33,572 nucleotides of DNA from Parachlamydiaceae bacterium (GCA_013816265.1 JACDES010000021.1:1-33572); one strand, 5' to 3'; positions 15,992 through 25,644 are shown, counted from the stretch's first letter. Numbers and translations: made by a program. The notes: generated from the sequence alone by a model not told the origin.

Positions 15992-17227
15992 ATGAAAAAA
16001 AATCTCATATTAGCTACAATTTTTTTTACAATTTTTTTAGATTTTTTTAATTTAGGATTAATCTACCCAATTTTCACTTCTTTAGTTTTTGAAGGCAACG
16101 GAGATTTAATCTCCTTAAGTTCTTCCGATTTTTATAAGAACGCAATCTTTGGGGTTTTGATTTCTGCATTCCCCCTAGGACAATTTATAGGGGCTCCCAT
16201 CATTGGTCAATTGTCTGATCAATATGGTCGAAGAATATTATTGATCCTATCATTAATCGGAACTGTTGCGACATTGTTGTTATGTGCTCTAGGAGTCTTT
16301 TATGCAAATTTAACGGTTCTAATAGTAGGACGTTTTATTGGGGGTCTGATGTCAGGAAATATGACCTTGGCCTATGCATCCCTTGCAGACTTTTCATCTC
16401 AAGAAGAAAAAGTTAAAAACTTTGCCCTTATTCCTCTGGCAACAGGATTAGGCTTTGCATCGGGTCCATACTTAGCTGGAATGCTAGCAAACCCGGATTT
16501 TCATTCTTTAGCGGGCCCTACACTCCCCTTCCTTCTTGCTACTTTACTTGCTATTGTTAACTTACTAATGATCCTTTGGAAGTTTCCAGAAACAATACAA
16601 CCTCAGAAAAACAAAATACCTTTAAAAGCTTACTCAAAAAGTGTCTTGAACTTATGGAAAGCCATCCAACTTGAATTATTGAGACCTTATTTGGCAATCT
16701 TGTTTCTAATGATATCTGCAAATTTTGTCTTTGTACAGTTTATAGGCCCCTTTGCGATTGATCGATTTCAAATTAGTGTCACTGAAGTGGGTTATTTATA
16801 CGCAAACATTGGTATTGCAGTAGCCTTAGGTCATTTATTTCTAACTAGAGGATTAGCTAATTATTTAACACCAGAAAAGGCTTTAATGTGGAGCTTGCTG
16901 GCATTAGCAATATGTCTATTGGGATTGTTCTTGACTAATGGACTAATCTCTCTACACTTGATCACATTTTTAATCATGCTTGCTTGTGCTATAGCCTACA
17001 CCAATTCCATGACAATTGTGTCCAATCAAGCAACACAAGAACAACAAGGTGAAATCATGGGTATCGCCGTGTCCATACAAAGCTGTTCCGAATTTCTGCC
17101 GGCAATACTTCTTGGTTTAGTTGCGTCCATTTCTCAAGCTATCCCAATAACTGCGGCAGCTATTTTTGCGCTTTGCTCTTACTTGATCCTAGCAAAAACT
17201 AAGAAAAGATTTTTAGAGGTAAGTTAA
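15992..17227 (+). CDS. Major facilitator superfamily drug exporter, TetA-like
   Basis: 411 residues with about 12 hydrophobic segments. The MFS motif A loop between TM2 and TM3 is GQLSDQYGRRILLI. The segment around TM5 (LATGLGFASGPYLAGML) resembles the antiporter motif C of the drug:H+ antiporter and TetA group. The large central loop (KFPETIQPQKNK...) separates two six-helix halves. Probable inner-membrane proton-driven exporter of a small molecule; sequence alone does not give the substrate. Start ATG follows aaggaat about 6 bases upstream. The acetyltransferase at 17469 is in the same orientation, but a long inverted repeat lies between. Confidence 0.9.
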   Translation: MKKNLILATIFFTIFLDFFNLGLIYPIFTSLVFEGNGDLISLSSSDFYKNAIFGVLISAFPLGQFIGAPIIGQLSDQYGRRILLILSLIGTVATLLLCALGVFYANLTVLIVGRFIGGLMSGNMTLAYASLADFSSQEEKVKNFALIPLATGLGFASGPYLAGMLANPDFHSLAGPTLPFLLATLLAIVNLLMILWKFPETIQPQKNKIPLKAYSKSVLNLWKAIQLELLRPYLAILFLMISANFVFVQFIGPFAIDRFQISVTEVGYLYANIGIAVALGHLFLTRGLANYLTPEKALMWSLLALAICLLGLFLTNGLISLHLITFLIMLACAIAYTNSMTIVSNQATQEQQGEIMGIAVSIQSCSEFLPAILLGLVASISQAIPITAAAIFALCSYLILAKTKKRFLEVS

Positions 17228-17412
17228 CAAATTTAGAAAAATTCAACCCAAAACTATTAAGAGGGTCCTCTCTTCGTGCCTTTGTGTCTTTGTGTTGAAT
17301 TTTCTAAACTCATTGTGTATAAGTTGGGTGAGAATTAAACACAAAGACACAAAGACGCAAGGCACGAAGAGAGGCCCCTCCTTCTAGTCTTAAGAGTTTA
17401 ATTTTCTAAACT
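17226..17412. repeat. 185-bp imperfect inverted repeat between exporter and acetyltransferase
   Basis: The left arm has cctctcttcgtgcctttgtg and tctttgtgtt, ending ttttctaaactc. The right arm has the complementary acacaaagacacaaagacgc and aaggcacgaagagag, also ending ttttctaaactc. The transcript would fold into a long hairpin and could end or reduce read-through from the MFS gene. No gene lies in it. Repeats built on acacaaagacacaaag are found scattered in other bacterial genomes, so this is probably an interspersed element. Confidence 0.75.
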
Positions 17413-17468
17413 CAAAGAAATCCAATGCTACCCAAATACCCCCACTCAATATAACAGAGAGATCTACA

Positions 17469-18110
17469 ATGCAAAAAATTACAGGTCCCAATCCAAATAT
17501 CATTTACCCCTTAAAAGATTATAACAAGATAATTTTTTTAAAAAATTTTGTTAAGTCTCCTAATATTATTGTCGGAGACTATACTTATTTCGATGACCGT
17601 AGAAATGGTCCAGAAAAATTTGAAGAATATAACGTCTTATATAACTACGATTTTTCTAAAGTCAAACTCATCATTGGCAAGTTCTGTGCAATCGCCGCAG
17701 AAACACGTTTCATTATGACGGGAAATCACAAACTAGACGCCATAAGCACATACCCATTCCCAATATTTCAAGAAGGCTGGGAAAGCGCATACAATATCTT
17801 TGATTTACCTGTTCGGGGAGATATTGTTGTAGGTCATGATGTTTGGTTTGGTTACGATTCACTAATTATGCCCGGCATTAAAATTGGACATGGTTCAATT
17901 ATTGCCACACGAGCCGTTGTAGTCAAAGATGTTCCTCCGTATTCTATCGTGGCAGGAAATCCAGGTAAAGTCGTTAAAAAACGCTTTGATGATGCAACAA
18001 TTGATCGTCTCCTTCAGATAGCTTGGTGGGATTGGAATATTGAAAAAATAAACAGAAATTTACCTCTCATATGCAACTTAGATATCGATGCTTTAGAGAA
18101 CGCCGAATAG
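17469..18110 (+). CDS. Vat/CatB-type xenobiotic O-acetyltransferase
   Basis: 213 residues, the normal length for streptogramin A (Vat) and CatB chloramphenicol acetyltransferases. It has a left-handed beta-helix hexapeptide fold: IIGKFCAIAAETRFIM, DIVVGHDVWFGYDSLIMPGIKIGHGSIIATRAVVVKDVPPYSIVAGNPGKVVKKRF. The likely catalytic His87 lies in MTGNHKLDAISTYPF, matching the GxNHxxD-xxTYPF loop of Vat enzymes, and NGPEKFEEYNVLYNY covers the VGxYSYYDdxxxpexFexxVxYhy segment. It transfers acetyl from acetyl-CoA to a hydroxyl group in the cytosol as a trimer. It may inactivate a natural antibiotic, but many chromosomal members have other or unknown substrates. SD gagagat lies just upstream of the ATG. 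Confidence 0.93.
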   Translation: MQKITGPNPNIIYPLKDYNKIIFLKNFVKSPNIIVGDYTYFDDRRNGPEKFEEYNVLYNYDFSKVKLIIGKFCAIAAETRFIMTGNHKLDAISTYPFPIFQEGWESAYNIFDLPVRGDIVVGHDVWFGYDSLIMPGIKIGHGSIIATRAVVVKDVPPYSIVAGNPGKVVKKRFDDATIDRLLQIAWWDWNIEKINRNLPLICNLDIDALENAE

Positions 18111-18232
18111 TGGTGATTATTATAAGAGCGAAATTATTCGCATAAAACTTGAAGATTATGATATCAAAAGCAATATCGAATGATTTAGTTACGAATAAAT
18201 ATTCTTAACCTAATAATATACAAATATACCTC

Positions 18233-19132
18233 ATGATATCTCCTAGAAATGTTTTTAATCATTTAATAATTACGGTTTTATTCTCAACGATTTCATTGTC
18301 TTGCGAGGAAAATAATACAGAAAAAACAAAAAAAGCAGACGAACCACCTAAAATTGGAAATTTTAGCTTACCGATGTCTCAACAACCTAGCTCCCTATTC
18401 GGATTTGGAGGGAACATCATCGATAAAGGTGAAATTCAATGCTATTTTTTTGCTGATGACTTTATTGGAAAAGAGATTATGAATTCAACTATCCTTCCAA
18501 GCATTTTATTCGGAATTACAAATGATTTTTCTATTTATTTTAATTTCCCTTATACAATTATGGAAGATGATGGCCATCGATCAAGTGGATTAGCTGATTT
18601 TTTTGTTCAATTGGAATATGCCTTTTATAACAAATCAACAACTACATATAGTGACCAAGCAACAATAGTCGCCAATATAACATTGCCCACCGGATCTGCA
18701 AAAAAAAATCCACCCACAGGGTTTGGTTCACCAAGCTTTTTCATAGGAGCAACATACATGCATATGTTGGTTGATTGGTTTGTATTTACCGCGCCTGGAG
18801 CTATCCTGACAACAAGTAACCACGGAACAAAATTCGGTGATCAATTTCTATATCAATTTGGCTTTGGTAGAAATATTCCAAGTCCCCCTAAGTGGATCTA
18901 CGCATGGATGATTGAATTTGATGGGCAATACAATAAAAAAAATAGAATTGATGGCGAAATCGATAATAATAGTGGTGGTAACGTCATTTACGTAACACCA
19001 TCATTATGGTTCTCTACCAAAGATATCCTTGTACAATTTGGGGTCAGTTTTCCTATTAATCAGAATTTGTTTGGTCATCAAACTAAGATCGATTATGCCA
19101 TAAACGTTAACTGTGCGTGGTCGTTCTATTGA
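18233..19132 (+). CDS. Probable outer-membrane beta-barrel protein (phenol MetA-pathway-like family)
   Basis: 299 residues. An N-terminal hydrophobic signal ends near ILFSTISLSCEEN. The Cys could be a lipid site, but the preceding residues do not form a good lipobox. The rest alternates short amphipathic strands: SILFGITNDFSIYFNFPYTI, SSGLADFFVQLEYAFYN, QATIVANITLPTGSA, FVFTAPGAIL, and a final strand ending in NVNCAWSFY with a terminal aromatic residue, as in outer-membrane barrels. The SGLxDxxxxxxY...LPTG pattern resembles the putative transporter family labelled MetA-pathway of phenol degradation. The substrate is unknown and the family name should not be read as evidence of phenol metabolism. 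Confidence 0.65.
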   Translation: MISPRNVFNHLIITVLFSTISLSCEENNTEKTKKADEPPKIGNFSLPMSQQPSSLFGFGGNIIDKGEIQCYFFADDFIGKEIMNSTILPSILFGITNDFSIYFNFPYTIMEDDGHRSSGLADFFVQLEYAFYNKSTTTYSDQATIVANITLPTGSAKKNPPTGFGSPSFFIGATYMHMLVDWFVFTAPGAILTTSNHGTKFGDQFLYQFGFGRNIPSPPKWIYAWMIEFDGQYNKKNRIDGEIDNNSGGNVIYVTPSLWFSTKDILVQFGVSFPINQNLFGHQTKIDYAINVNCAWSFY

Positions 19133-19275
19133 TTGTCTTTGAAAAAATATTGATAACTGTTATGTATAAGCTAAACAACAACGGGCATATGAAGAGGACT
19201 TTCGACCAATGTTGACATTCTACCAAGAATGGGTTAACAATATAGAAATATATTAAAAAATTAATGGGGCTTATC

Positions 19276-20148
19276 ATGTCACAAGCAGTAGCTTTTATCG
19301 GTTTAGGAAATATGGGGATAGCGATAGCAAGAAATATCCTACGAGGCAAAATCCCTCTTTTTGTTTACAACAGAACACCAGAAAAAGCCCTTCCTTTAGT
19401 AAAAGAAGGTGCACAACTTCTTAATAGTCCCGCAGAAGCTTTCAAAAGAGCGACCGTCGTATTTACAATGGTTGCCAATGATAGTGCATTAGAAGAAATT
19501 ACTACCGGTAAAAATGGATTGTTAGAAACGATAAAACCTGGATGCATCCACGTGTCTATGAGCACAGTCTCTCCAGAAACGACCGAAAAACTACAAGCTC
19601 TCCATGCCAATAAAGGAGCCTATTTTATTGCTTCTCCAGTGTTTGGTCGGCCAGATGTGGCCGCTGCAGCAAAATTGTGGGTATGCTTCGCAGGGAATCC
19701 CGGTGCAAAAAAAATTGTTGAACCTATCTTGAAATTAATTGGACAAAGACTAGAGGATTTTGGAGATGATCCAAAAGCTGCTAATATCGTAAAACTAGCT
19801 GGTAACTTTCTTATCTTAAACGTCATTGAATCGATGGGTGAAGCTTTAGCACTCGCTGAAAGCAATGGAATCGAAAGGGTAAAATTAGCAAATTTCTTTG
19901 CAGAAACGCTATTCCCCTCCCCTGTTTATAAAACTTATGGCAACATCGTTGCTGAAAAGGCATTTGAACCAGCAGGATTTAAAATGACCTTAGGATTAAA
20001 AGATATTAGTTTAGTCAACAAAACAGCTGAGGCATCAAAAGTGACGATGCCAATAGCCAAGTTGCTGCTAACACTTATACAGGATGGCCTTGAGCATGGC
20101 AGAGAAGATCTTGATTGGTCGGCGATCATACTGTCTGCTAAAGACTAA
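19276..20148 (+). CDS. NAD(P)-dependent beta-hydroxyacid dehydrogenase-like oxidoreductase
   Basis: 290 residues from the chosen start. The N-terminal Rossmann fold has AFIGLGNMGIAIARNIL (GxGxxG) and the cofactor-specificity segment VYNRTPEK; NR at the end of beta-2 suggests NADP. The substrate-binding motif is HVSMSTVSPET, the catalytic lysine region is AANIVKLAGNFLILNVIESMGEALALAE with the usual GxxxNxxK-like helix, and the C-terminal all-helical domain ends the protein. It belongs to the 3-hydroxyisobutyrate dehydrogenase/GLYR1-like superfamily, whose members reduce small semialdehydes or oxidise beta-hydroxyacids. The substrate cannot be told. An upstream ATG at 19264 gives four more residues, but ATG 19276 has gggg about 8 bases upstream. 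Confidence 0.88.
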   Translation: MSQAVAFIGLGNMGIAIARNILRGKIPLFVYNRTPEKALPLVKEGAQLLNSPAEAFKRATVVFTMVANDSALEEITTGKNGLLETIKPGCIHVSMSTVSPETTEKLQALHANKGAYFIASPVFGRPDVAAAAKLWVCFAGNPGAKKIVEPILKLIGQRLEDFGDDPKAANIVKLAGNFLILNVIESMGEALALAESNGIERVKLANFFAETLFPSPVYKTYGNIVAEKAFEPAGFKMTLGLKDISLVNKTAEASKVTMPIAKLLLTLIQDGLEHGREDLDWSAIILSAKD

Positions 20149-20160
20149 CCTTAATACACC

Positions 20161-20203
20161 ATCTCGGTAAAATATTTATTTTTTATCGAGATTTTATTTT
20201 TAT
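20161..20203 (+). terminator. Rho-independent terminator after the oxidoreductase gene
   Basis: Arms atctcggtaaaa and ttttatcgagat (one G-U type mismatch) form a 12-base stem at 20161-20192, 12 bases after the stop, followed by TTTTATTTTT. It separates the oxidoreductase from the USP gene. Confidence 0.85.
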
Positions 20204-20342
20204 CTTTGATTTTTTTTTCTAACAGATATCCTTTCTTTTCAAAATTCCCTTTCTCGTGTATCTTTCAAAAAAAAATAAATTTTTATTTGACATAACAAAA
20301 ATTTACTATTTATTTCCAAAACAAACTTAAAAGGGCACTCAA

Positions 20343-23300
20343 ATGGCTAATGTCGATTTATCAACGTTTAAAAATTTAAACATCCATTTCCTTACTGATA
20401 AAAAACAAAAGTTTGAGTCTGAGGCAATAGTTGAAAATTTTATAAAGAAAATAATAAAAATCTTTAACGATACACTTAAAGAAAGTCCCCAAGAGGCTTA
20501 CGAAAACGTAGAATTAAATCGATGGGATAAAAATGACCAGCAAAAATTCTGTGCAAAGGTCTACTATTCAAAAGCTCCAATTAAAACTAGCTTTGCACAA
20601 TGGGTGACAGGCATGTCTGATTCTGGCAAAGAAGAATTTCAGAGTGTTAGAATTCGATTTGTCTTTTTTTTATATCGAAAATTTGAAATTAAAATTAAGG
20701 GTGTCGATAAAGCTCAAAAGCAATGGGATCTTTTTGCCTTAACAACCGACGAAGGATGGAGAGTTGTTAAACCATATACCAATTTTGAATTTCCCACTAA
20801 AATTGCATTACGAATTGTCGATCCCCGACTATCAGGAGCAGAGAAAAAGCCATTAGCAGGGCATACAGATTCCTCGAATGAAATCTACAGAAACGAGTAC
20901 TCTCTTTTACAGAATGAAATGGAAACCGTTTGGAAATGGTTTAAAGGGTTTCATTCCCATTTCAAAACTAACTCTTCCCTATACAATGACGAATACGACC
21001 TTGAAGAATTCGTGTATACTCAAACTCAAAAGGAATTAAAAAAAAATACAATCGGAGTTCATATAGGAGGAGGAAAAATATCGATCGCCAAACCTCTGAC
21101 GATGACACATTATTTAAAGCTTTTAATCCATTTTTCACGGATTTATCACGGAGAAAAAACTTTTGTTATTGACGGAGGTAAAAAAAAAGAAGAAATCGAC
21201 GATCCAGGGATCCAATCTCTAGAAAATATTCAACTTGTAGAAGATCAGTTAATCACACAATTAAATAATGGATTACTTAAGGTAGTTTGGAAATGTTTTG
21301 ATCCAAAGCAGCCCTTGGGTGGCTTGACATTCATGCACCGTTTTTACAAAGACTTCTATAATTCAGGACTTTATTGTTTGAAATTCGGCAGCAAAGAAAT
21401 GGAATGGAATTATAGACCCTCTATATTTGAAATTATGGAATGTTTACGCGATTTTTATGGTCCAACAACAGACTATGCGAGCTTCTATAAAAAACTAGAG
21501 ACAACAAGGTTTAAATACAACTCTAAAAAAGAGTTTTTTCCAATCGTGCAATTTTTTCATGGCGAATTGCGCATTAACAATGAAGTATATTTCCGGGTAG
21601 ATGGGCTCTGGTTGAAAGTTTGTGCTGATCAATTAGCAATCCTACAACGTGACTTCCACATGTTATTGAATGATACATTATTGAATAAAAAAGGGTCTAA
21701 CATTCTTACCAAACCTTGGATTGCCAAAGTTGAATGGACTGCATTCGATGTAGATCAAATGGCCTTAAGTTGTGATGTCAGCGTCGAGGATGCTGATAAA
21801 TTTCTAAAAAAACATTTAGATAAAACCTTTTCGTTTATTGATAAAGATGGAAAAGTTCTTTATAATTATCCGACTCAATGCCTTCTAGATGAAAGTAAGG
21901 ATTATGTCCCGACGTTGAAAAAGAGATGGGAAAACTTAGCAAGTTTACTTTCTGAAAAACATAAAGAAAAGGAAGCTATTACAATTGATGACCTTGAAGA
22001 AATATTAAAATTAAAAAAGAAAGGTAGTGGAGACAAAACAAAGAAGTGGGCAAAAGAATTGATGTCTTCCTTAAAAAAAGAAAGGCCCATCATTGTAAAA
22101 TTATCTATCGGAAAAGCAAAAAAAATTGCTTTGGTTGATGAAAAAGGAATTCCACGATTTCCAAATGCTTCAAATTTCAGCTATGATAACACGGCACTAA
22201 AAACACACAAAATCGCAATAGATACCCTTCTTTCAACAAAATTTAAAAATAAAGAACCTCTGACTCTCCAGGAACTAAAGGATATTGAAAGTCCAATCAC
22301 GGGTAAAAAGAAAACAAAAATAACTAAAATTCAGGAAAGATCGGCCATTGCACTGTGGAAAAAATTCCAATTACCAAAAGCTTTAAATAAAAGTTCTGCT
22401 ATCTTTACTAGTAAATACGTTGTTCAAGGTGACTTTGCAACATCATCAAGTGATCATGTAGGCATGGCAAAATTTTTAGTACAAAGACATAAAGAATACA
22501 AATTAACTTTTGAGGAAGAAGGATATAATAGACTTTATCTCAACCTTGCTGGTTATATCGTGGGGGATCAATCTTACGCAAATAAGGCTGAAAAAGTAGA
22601 GCTTTTTGATATTCTCCATTATGGAGATAAAAAAAAGGATATCCTATCCCTTATCCACGTTAAGGAAGGCTTTGGTCAAAAAACACGTGAAGCCTGCGCC
22701 CAAATTAGAGTCGCAGCGGTATGTATTTCTAATGCACTACAGACTGGTGACGGAGAAATTTTACGAGATTTTTATAACCAAATTGTCAAAAGCAAAGAGA
22801 TTTTTTCACCATTTAGAAAAAAGCTCAGATCGAAAATGAAAAAAGAGTTTCCTCAAGAAACTGATTTTATTCAAATGTTTCAAGATAAAATGCACGATAA
22901 ACAAATCTCTTTCGTTTATGCCTTTATAGATGGATCTGATAATGAAAGACTATTAACTGAAGAAAAAAGTCCTTCAAAAAAATTTAATGCTGATGATTTT
23001 CTCAAAGTCACAGATCAGGATCCATCCGAAGCAAAAATAATGTTTAAAGCCTTACAAGATCATAAATGCTTAGATGAACATGGTAGATTAACGGCCCATT
23101 TTTTTAGGATGACACAGATACAATTCAATAAACTCGTCAAGGATAAAGGTCCTGAAATTTTTAAAATCTTAAGCAAGCATGTTTCTCAATTCGATTCTTT
23201 AGTCGCCAAAATTGAACTACTAGAACTTAGAAAATTTTTAGTTCAATTAGGTTTTAATTTTAATATTAAACAGATTCAACGATCCAGCCTCAAAAATAAA

Positions 23301-25154
23301 ATAGAGAGCAACCAAACAGGATGGACAGATATCCCTGAAGATGAATTTGATGTTCCTCTACCTACAATTAAAGACTCTTTCGAATACAATAAAGTTAAGT
23401 ATGACATCCAAAAAATGCAGTTGAAAAATGAAAATGAATTGATCGCATTTTTTTTGAAAATTAATCCCAAAGATGTCACATCGATTGTTGCGGGGGTTTA
23501 TCAGTTACTAATAAAGCATAAGGATTCAAAACTTGTAAAAGAATATTTGGGAAAAGAAACTTCTTTACAAGCTATCTTAAAGAATAAATTCGACAAAAAA
23601 GATTATCAATTTGTTGCTACTGCGTTGAATTTAAAAATCACTATCCTCCAAAAAAAGAAAGATAAAGTTTTAGCTGATTCACCAGAAGTAATAAATAAAA
23701 ATGGTAAAAATGAATTTATATTCATCGAAAATAATGGAGTTTTTCAACAATGCATTTTATCTGATGAATCCGAATCATATTCAGATTCGGAAACTGAGGC
23801 GGAATTAACTTCTTTTTCGCTTTCACAAAATCTAGGGGAAACAGATCGAGCAAAATTATTCTCAATGCAGGAAGTAAATATTGGACTCCCCAATCAAAGC
23901 GGACAAGATTGTTTTTTTAATGCCATTTCTCAATTAATTCTTCATAGCCGTTTATTAACAAAAGTGTTATCGGATAAAGGCAAGCTCTGTGATAAAATTG
24001 ATCCTACAGACACCACCAAGAAAGATTTTTTTGATTTTTGGGATGAATTTGCGTTGTCTTATAAATATTATGGAAATTCAAAAAACGGTGCGATGACTTA
24101 TCCTTGGAATAAAATGAGAAAGCTTTTAAATTTTTCTGCTGGTGGGCAAGAAGATGCTGCAGAGGCTTTTACTCGCATTCTAACTTTCTACAATACTAAT
24201 GAACTAGAATTATTTAGATCACAACACACTTATGAAGTGGACTTAAGCCAAAAGATGGTTTTAGTAAAGAAAAAGGCTTCTGTTGTTGTCGCAGATGATA
24301 AAGGATGCGTTATAGGCAAAACTGAGCCTATTTCGTTATTACCTATTGTCATCCCGGATGAGGATAATAATGTATTCCAAAAACTCTTAGATTCTTCTCA
24401 AAAAGTAAAAGAAGATCTTGATGATGTGGATGGATTAAAGTTTTCGCAAGAAGGTGATGATCAACAATATTTCTGTAATAAATTTACTAAAAGTACGTCT
24501 TACAAATGTATTGCTGATGAAATTTTCTTACAAGTAAAACGTTTTGAATTTAATCAAAAAACCGGGGAAATAAAAAAAATAAAGGCCGATCTTGGAATAA
24601 AAGCTATCCATACTATTAATAAAAAAACTTACGCCTTAAGCGGTTTTGTCATCCATATTGGTAATAGCCCAAACCGCGGGCATTATATAGCGTTTTGTAA
24701 AACCTCAAAAGGTTGGTTAAAATTTAATGATAATGCGGTTCCAGAAAAAATAAAGGATGCGGATGCTATTGAACAAGCAAATCAAGCCTATATTCTACAT
24801 TTTAAAAAAGTAGAAAAGAAAAAAGCAGATGAAGATAACAGTGGTAAAGAAGAAAAAAAAGAAGTAAAGAAGGGCCATAAAAAGGGTTCTGAATCAGATG
24901 AAAGTAGTTCCAGTGGGAGTGGAAGTGGGTCTGATGAAAGCTCTTCTAGCGTTATCACAAGTTCGGGTTCGAGTTCAGAAGATGAAAGTTCAAGCGAAGA
25001 AAAGAGTGGCAAAGTAAAGAAAAGTAAAGGAAATAAACCTGATAAGGCTGATAAAGCTGCTAAAGCAGATAAAGAGGATGACAAAACTGTTGATAGCGAT
25101 ACCAACGAGGGTGATGAGGGTGATGAAAGTGGTGATGGGTATACTCTTAATTAG
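20343..25154 (+). CDS. Giant ubiquitin-specific protease (USP/UCH, peptidase C19) with DUF6119-like middle region
   Basis: 1603 residues; start ATG follows aaaaggg. The USP domain covers about residues 1180-1485: Cys box LPNQSGQDCFFNAISQL with Cys1190, the GGQEDAAEAF motif from 1267, the LQVKRFEF strand at about 1397-1403, His box GFVIHIGNSPNRGHYIAF with His1447, and the third catalytic residue Asp1463 in WLKFNDNAV. All catalytic positions are present, so it is probably an active deubiquitinase. Bacteria lack ubiquitin, so the substrate should be host proteins after secretion. Residues 1-1180 are unusual: VYFRVDGLWLKV near 425 and the segment at 728-790 (AGYIVGDQSYANKAEKVELFDIL...LIHVKEGFG) resemble TIGR04141/DUF6119 proteins (moderate confidence). 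The tail from about 1494 is acidic, Ser- and Lys-rich and disordered. No signal peptide or transmembrane segment. A weak -35-like TTGACA is at 20287. Confidence 0.9.
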   Translation: MANVDLSTFKNLNIHFLTDKKQKFESEAIVENFIKKIIKIFNDTLKESPQEAYENVELNRWDKNDQQKFCAKVYYSKAPIKTSFAQWVTGMSDSGKEEFQSVRIRFVFFLYRKFEIKIKGVDKAQKQWDLFALTTDEGWRVVKPYTNFEFPTKIALRIVDPRLSGAEKKPLAGHTDSSNEIYRNEYSLLQNEMETVWKWFKGFHSHFKTNSSLYNDEYDLEEFVYTQTQKELKKNTIGVHIGGGKISIAKPLTMTHYLKLLIHFSRIYHGEKTFVIDGGKKKEEIDDPGIQSLENIQLVEDQLITQLNNGLLKVVWKCFDPKQPLGGLTFMHRFYKDFYNSGLYCLKFGSKEMEWNYRPSIFEIMECLRDFYGPTTDYASFYKKLETTRFKYNSKKEFFPIVQFFHGELRINNEVYFRVDGLWLKVCADQLAILQRDFHMLLNDTLLNKKGSNILTKPWIAKVEWTAFDVDQMALSCDVSVEDADKFLKKHLDKTFSFIDKDGKVLYNYPTQCLLDESKDYVPTLKKRWENLASLLSEKHKEKEAITIDDLEEILKLKKKGSGDKTKKWAKELMSSLKKERPIIVKLSIGKAKKIALVDEKGIPRFPNASNFSYDNTALKTHKIAIDTLLSTKFKNKEPLTLQELKDIESPITGKKKTKITKIQERSAIALWKKFQLPKALNKSSAIFTSKYVVQGDFATSSSDHVGMAKFLVQRHKEYKLTFEEEGYNRLYLNLAGYIVGDQSYANKAEKVELFDILHYGDKKKDILSLIHVKEGFGQKTREACAQIRVAAVCISNALQTGDGEILRDFYNQIVKSKEIFSPFRKKLRSKMKKEFPQETDFIQMFQDKMHDKQISFVYAFIDGSDNERLLTEEKSPSKKFNADDFLKVTDQDPSEAKIMFKALQDHKCLDEHGRLTAHFFRMTQIQFNKLVKDKGPEIFKILSKHVSQFDSLVAKIELLELRKFLVQLGFNFNIKQIQRSSLKNKIESNQTGWTDIPEDEFDVPLPTIKDSFEYNKVKYDIQKMQLKNENELIAFFLKINPKDVTSIVAGVYQLLIKHKDSKLVKEYLGKETSLQAILKNKFDKKDYQFVATALNLKITILQKKKDKVLADSPEVINKNGKNEFIFIENNGVFQQCILSDESESYSDSETEAELTSFSLSQNLGETDRAKLFSMQEVNIGLPNQSGQDCFFNAISQLILHSRLLTKVLSDKGKLCDKIDPTDTTKKDFFDFWDEFALSYKYYGNSKNGAMTYPWNKMRKLLNFSAGGQEDAAEAFTRILTFYNTNELELFRSQHTYEVDLSQKMVLVKKKASVVVADDKGCVIGKTEPISLLPIVIPDEDNNVFQKLLDSSQKVKEDLDDVDGLKFSQEGDDQQYFCNKFTKSTSYKCIADEIFLQVKRFEFNQKTGEIKKIKADLGIKAIHTINKKTYALSGFVIHIGNSPNRGHYIAFCKTSKGWLKFNDNAVPEKIKDADAIEQANQAYILHFKKVEKKKADEDNSGKEEKKEVKKGHKKGSESDESSSSGSGSGSDESSSSVITSSGSSSEDESSSEEKSGKVKKSKGNKPDKADKAAKADKEDDKTVDSDTNEGDEGDESGDGYTLN

Positions 25155-25239
25155 ATTTACAATTAAAAGGAAAAGATGACTTTATACGTATTAAGCATGA
25201 CATTAATAGATAAAAGCCATGAGGATAAATTAGGTTTGA

Positions 25240-25310
25240 TAAAGCTTTGCGACTCCTCGTTAACTCGGAGAGCATCTGTTCAAAGCCCAATGCTGTCAAA
25301 ATAAGAAATA
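25240..25310. repeat. tRNA-like interspersed repeat, shorter copy
   Basis: Contains cgttaactcggagagcatct, gttcaaagccc and aatgctgtcaaaataagaaa, matching 33306-33395, but lacks a 32-base internal hairpin present there. The word ctcggtagagc/ctcggagagc resembles a tRNA D arm, but no acceptor or T arm can be formed. Part of the gene-free stretch 25155-25682, which otherwise holds only the repeats listed next. Confidence 0.5.
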
Positions 25311-25385
25311 AATTGAATTTCTATATTGGTATTAGACATGATGTATTGCTATGATGTAGCTTCTTTAGCTTGTAGCAAAAAAAGG

Positions 25386-25501
25386 AAAGCGAAAGAGGGC
25401 TTTCGCACTCCAAACGCTTTGCGCAGCTTTAAGAAATATTTATGCTACAGATTTCCAAAGCTTCGCGCAGCGTTTGGAATGCGAAAGTCATCTTTCGCTT
25501 T
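25386..25501. repeat. 116-bp inverted repeat of the gcactccaaa family
   Basis: The left arm 25386-25431 (aaagcgaaagagggctttcg, cactccaaacgctttgcgca) and right arm 25457-25501 (cttcgcgcagcgtttggaat, gcgaaagtcatctttcgctt) are imperfect complements around a 25-base AT-rich loop. Downstream of the USP gene, it may act as a bidirectional terminator between it and the convergent ndh gene. Confidence 0.75.
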
Positions 25502-25644
25502 GTTATGAGACGCCATATTTGTCTATATGTCTAGATTTGATGCTTACTTATCTCTATTTTGTCTTTAGCCACTTATGGATAAAAGCATGGTTCGCGCCTC
25601 GATTGCCTCAATGATGTCTACATACAAATACGTGCAATCTAAAA

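Noticed and set aside
25176-25304. 42-codon frame with a good AAAGGA site upstream
   Set aside because: Its 3' half is the tRNA-like repeat and no similarity is recognised; probably chance, though the ribosome-binding site is notable.
25326-25508. 60-codon open frame
   Set aside because: It lies almost wholly in the inverted repeat 25386-25501 and has no ribosome-binding site.
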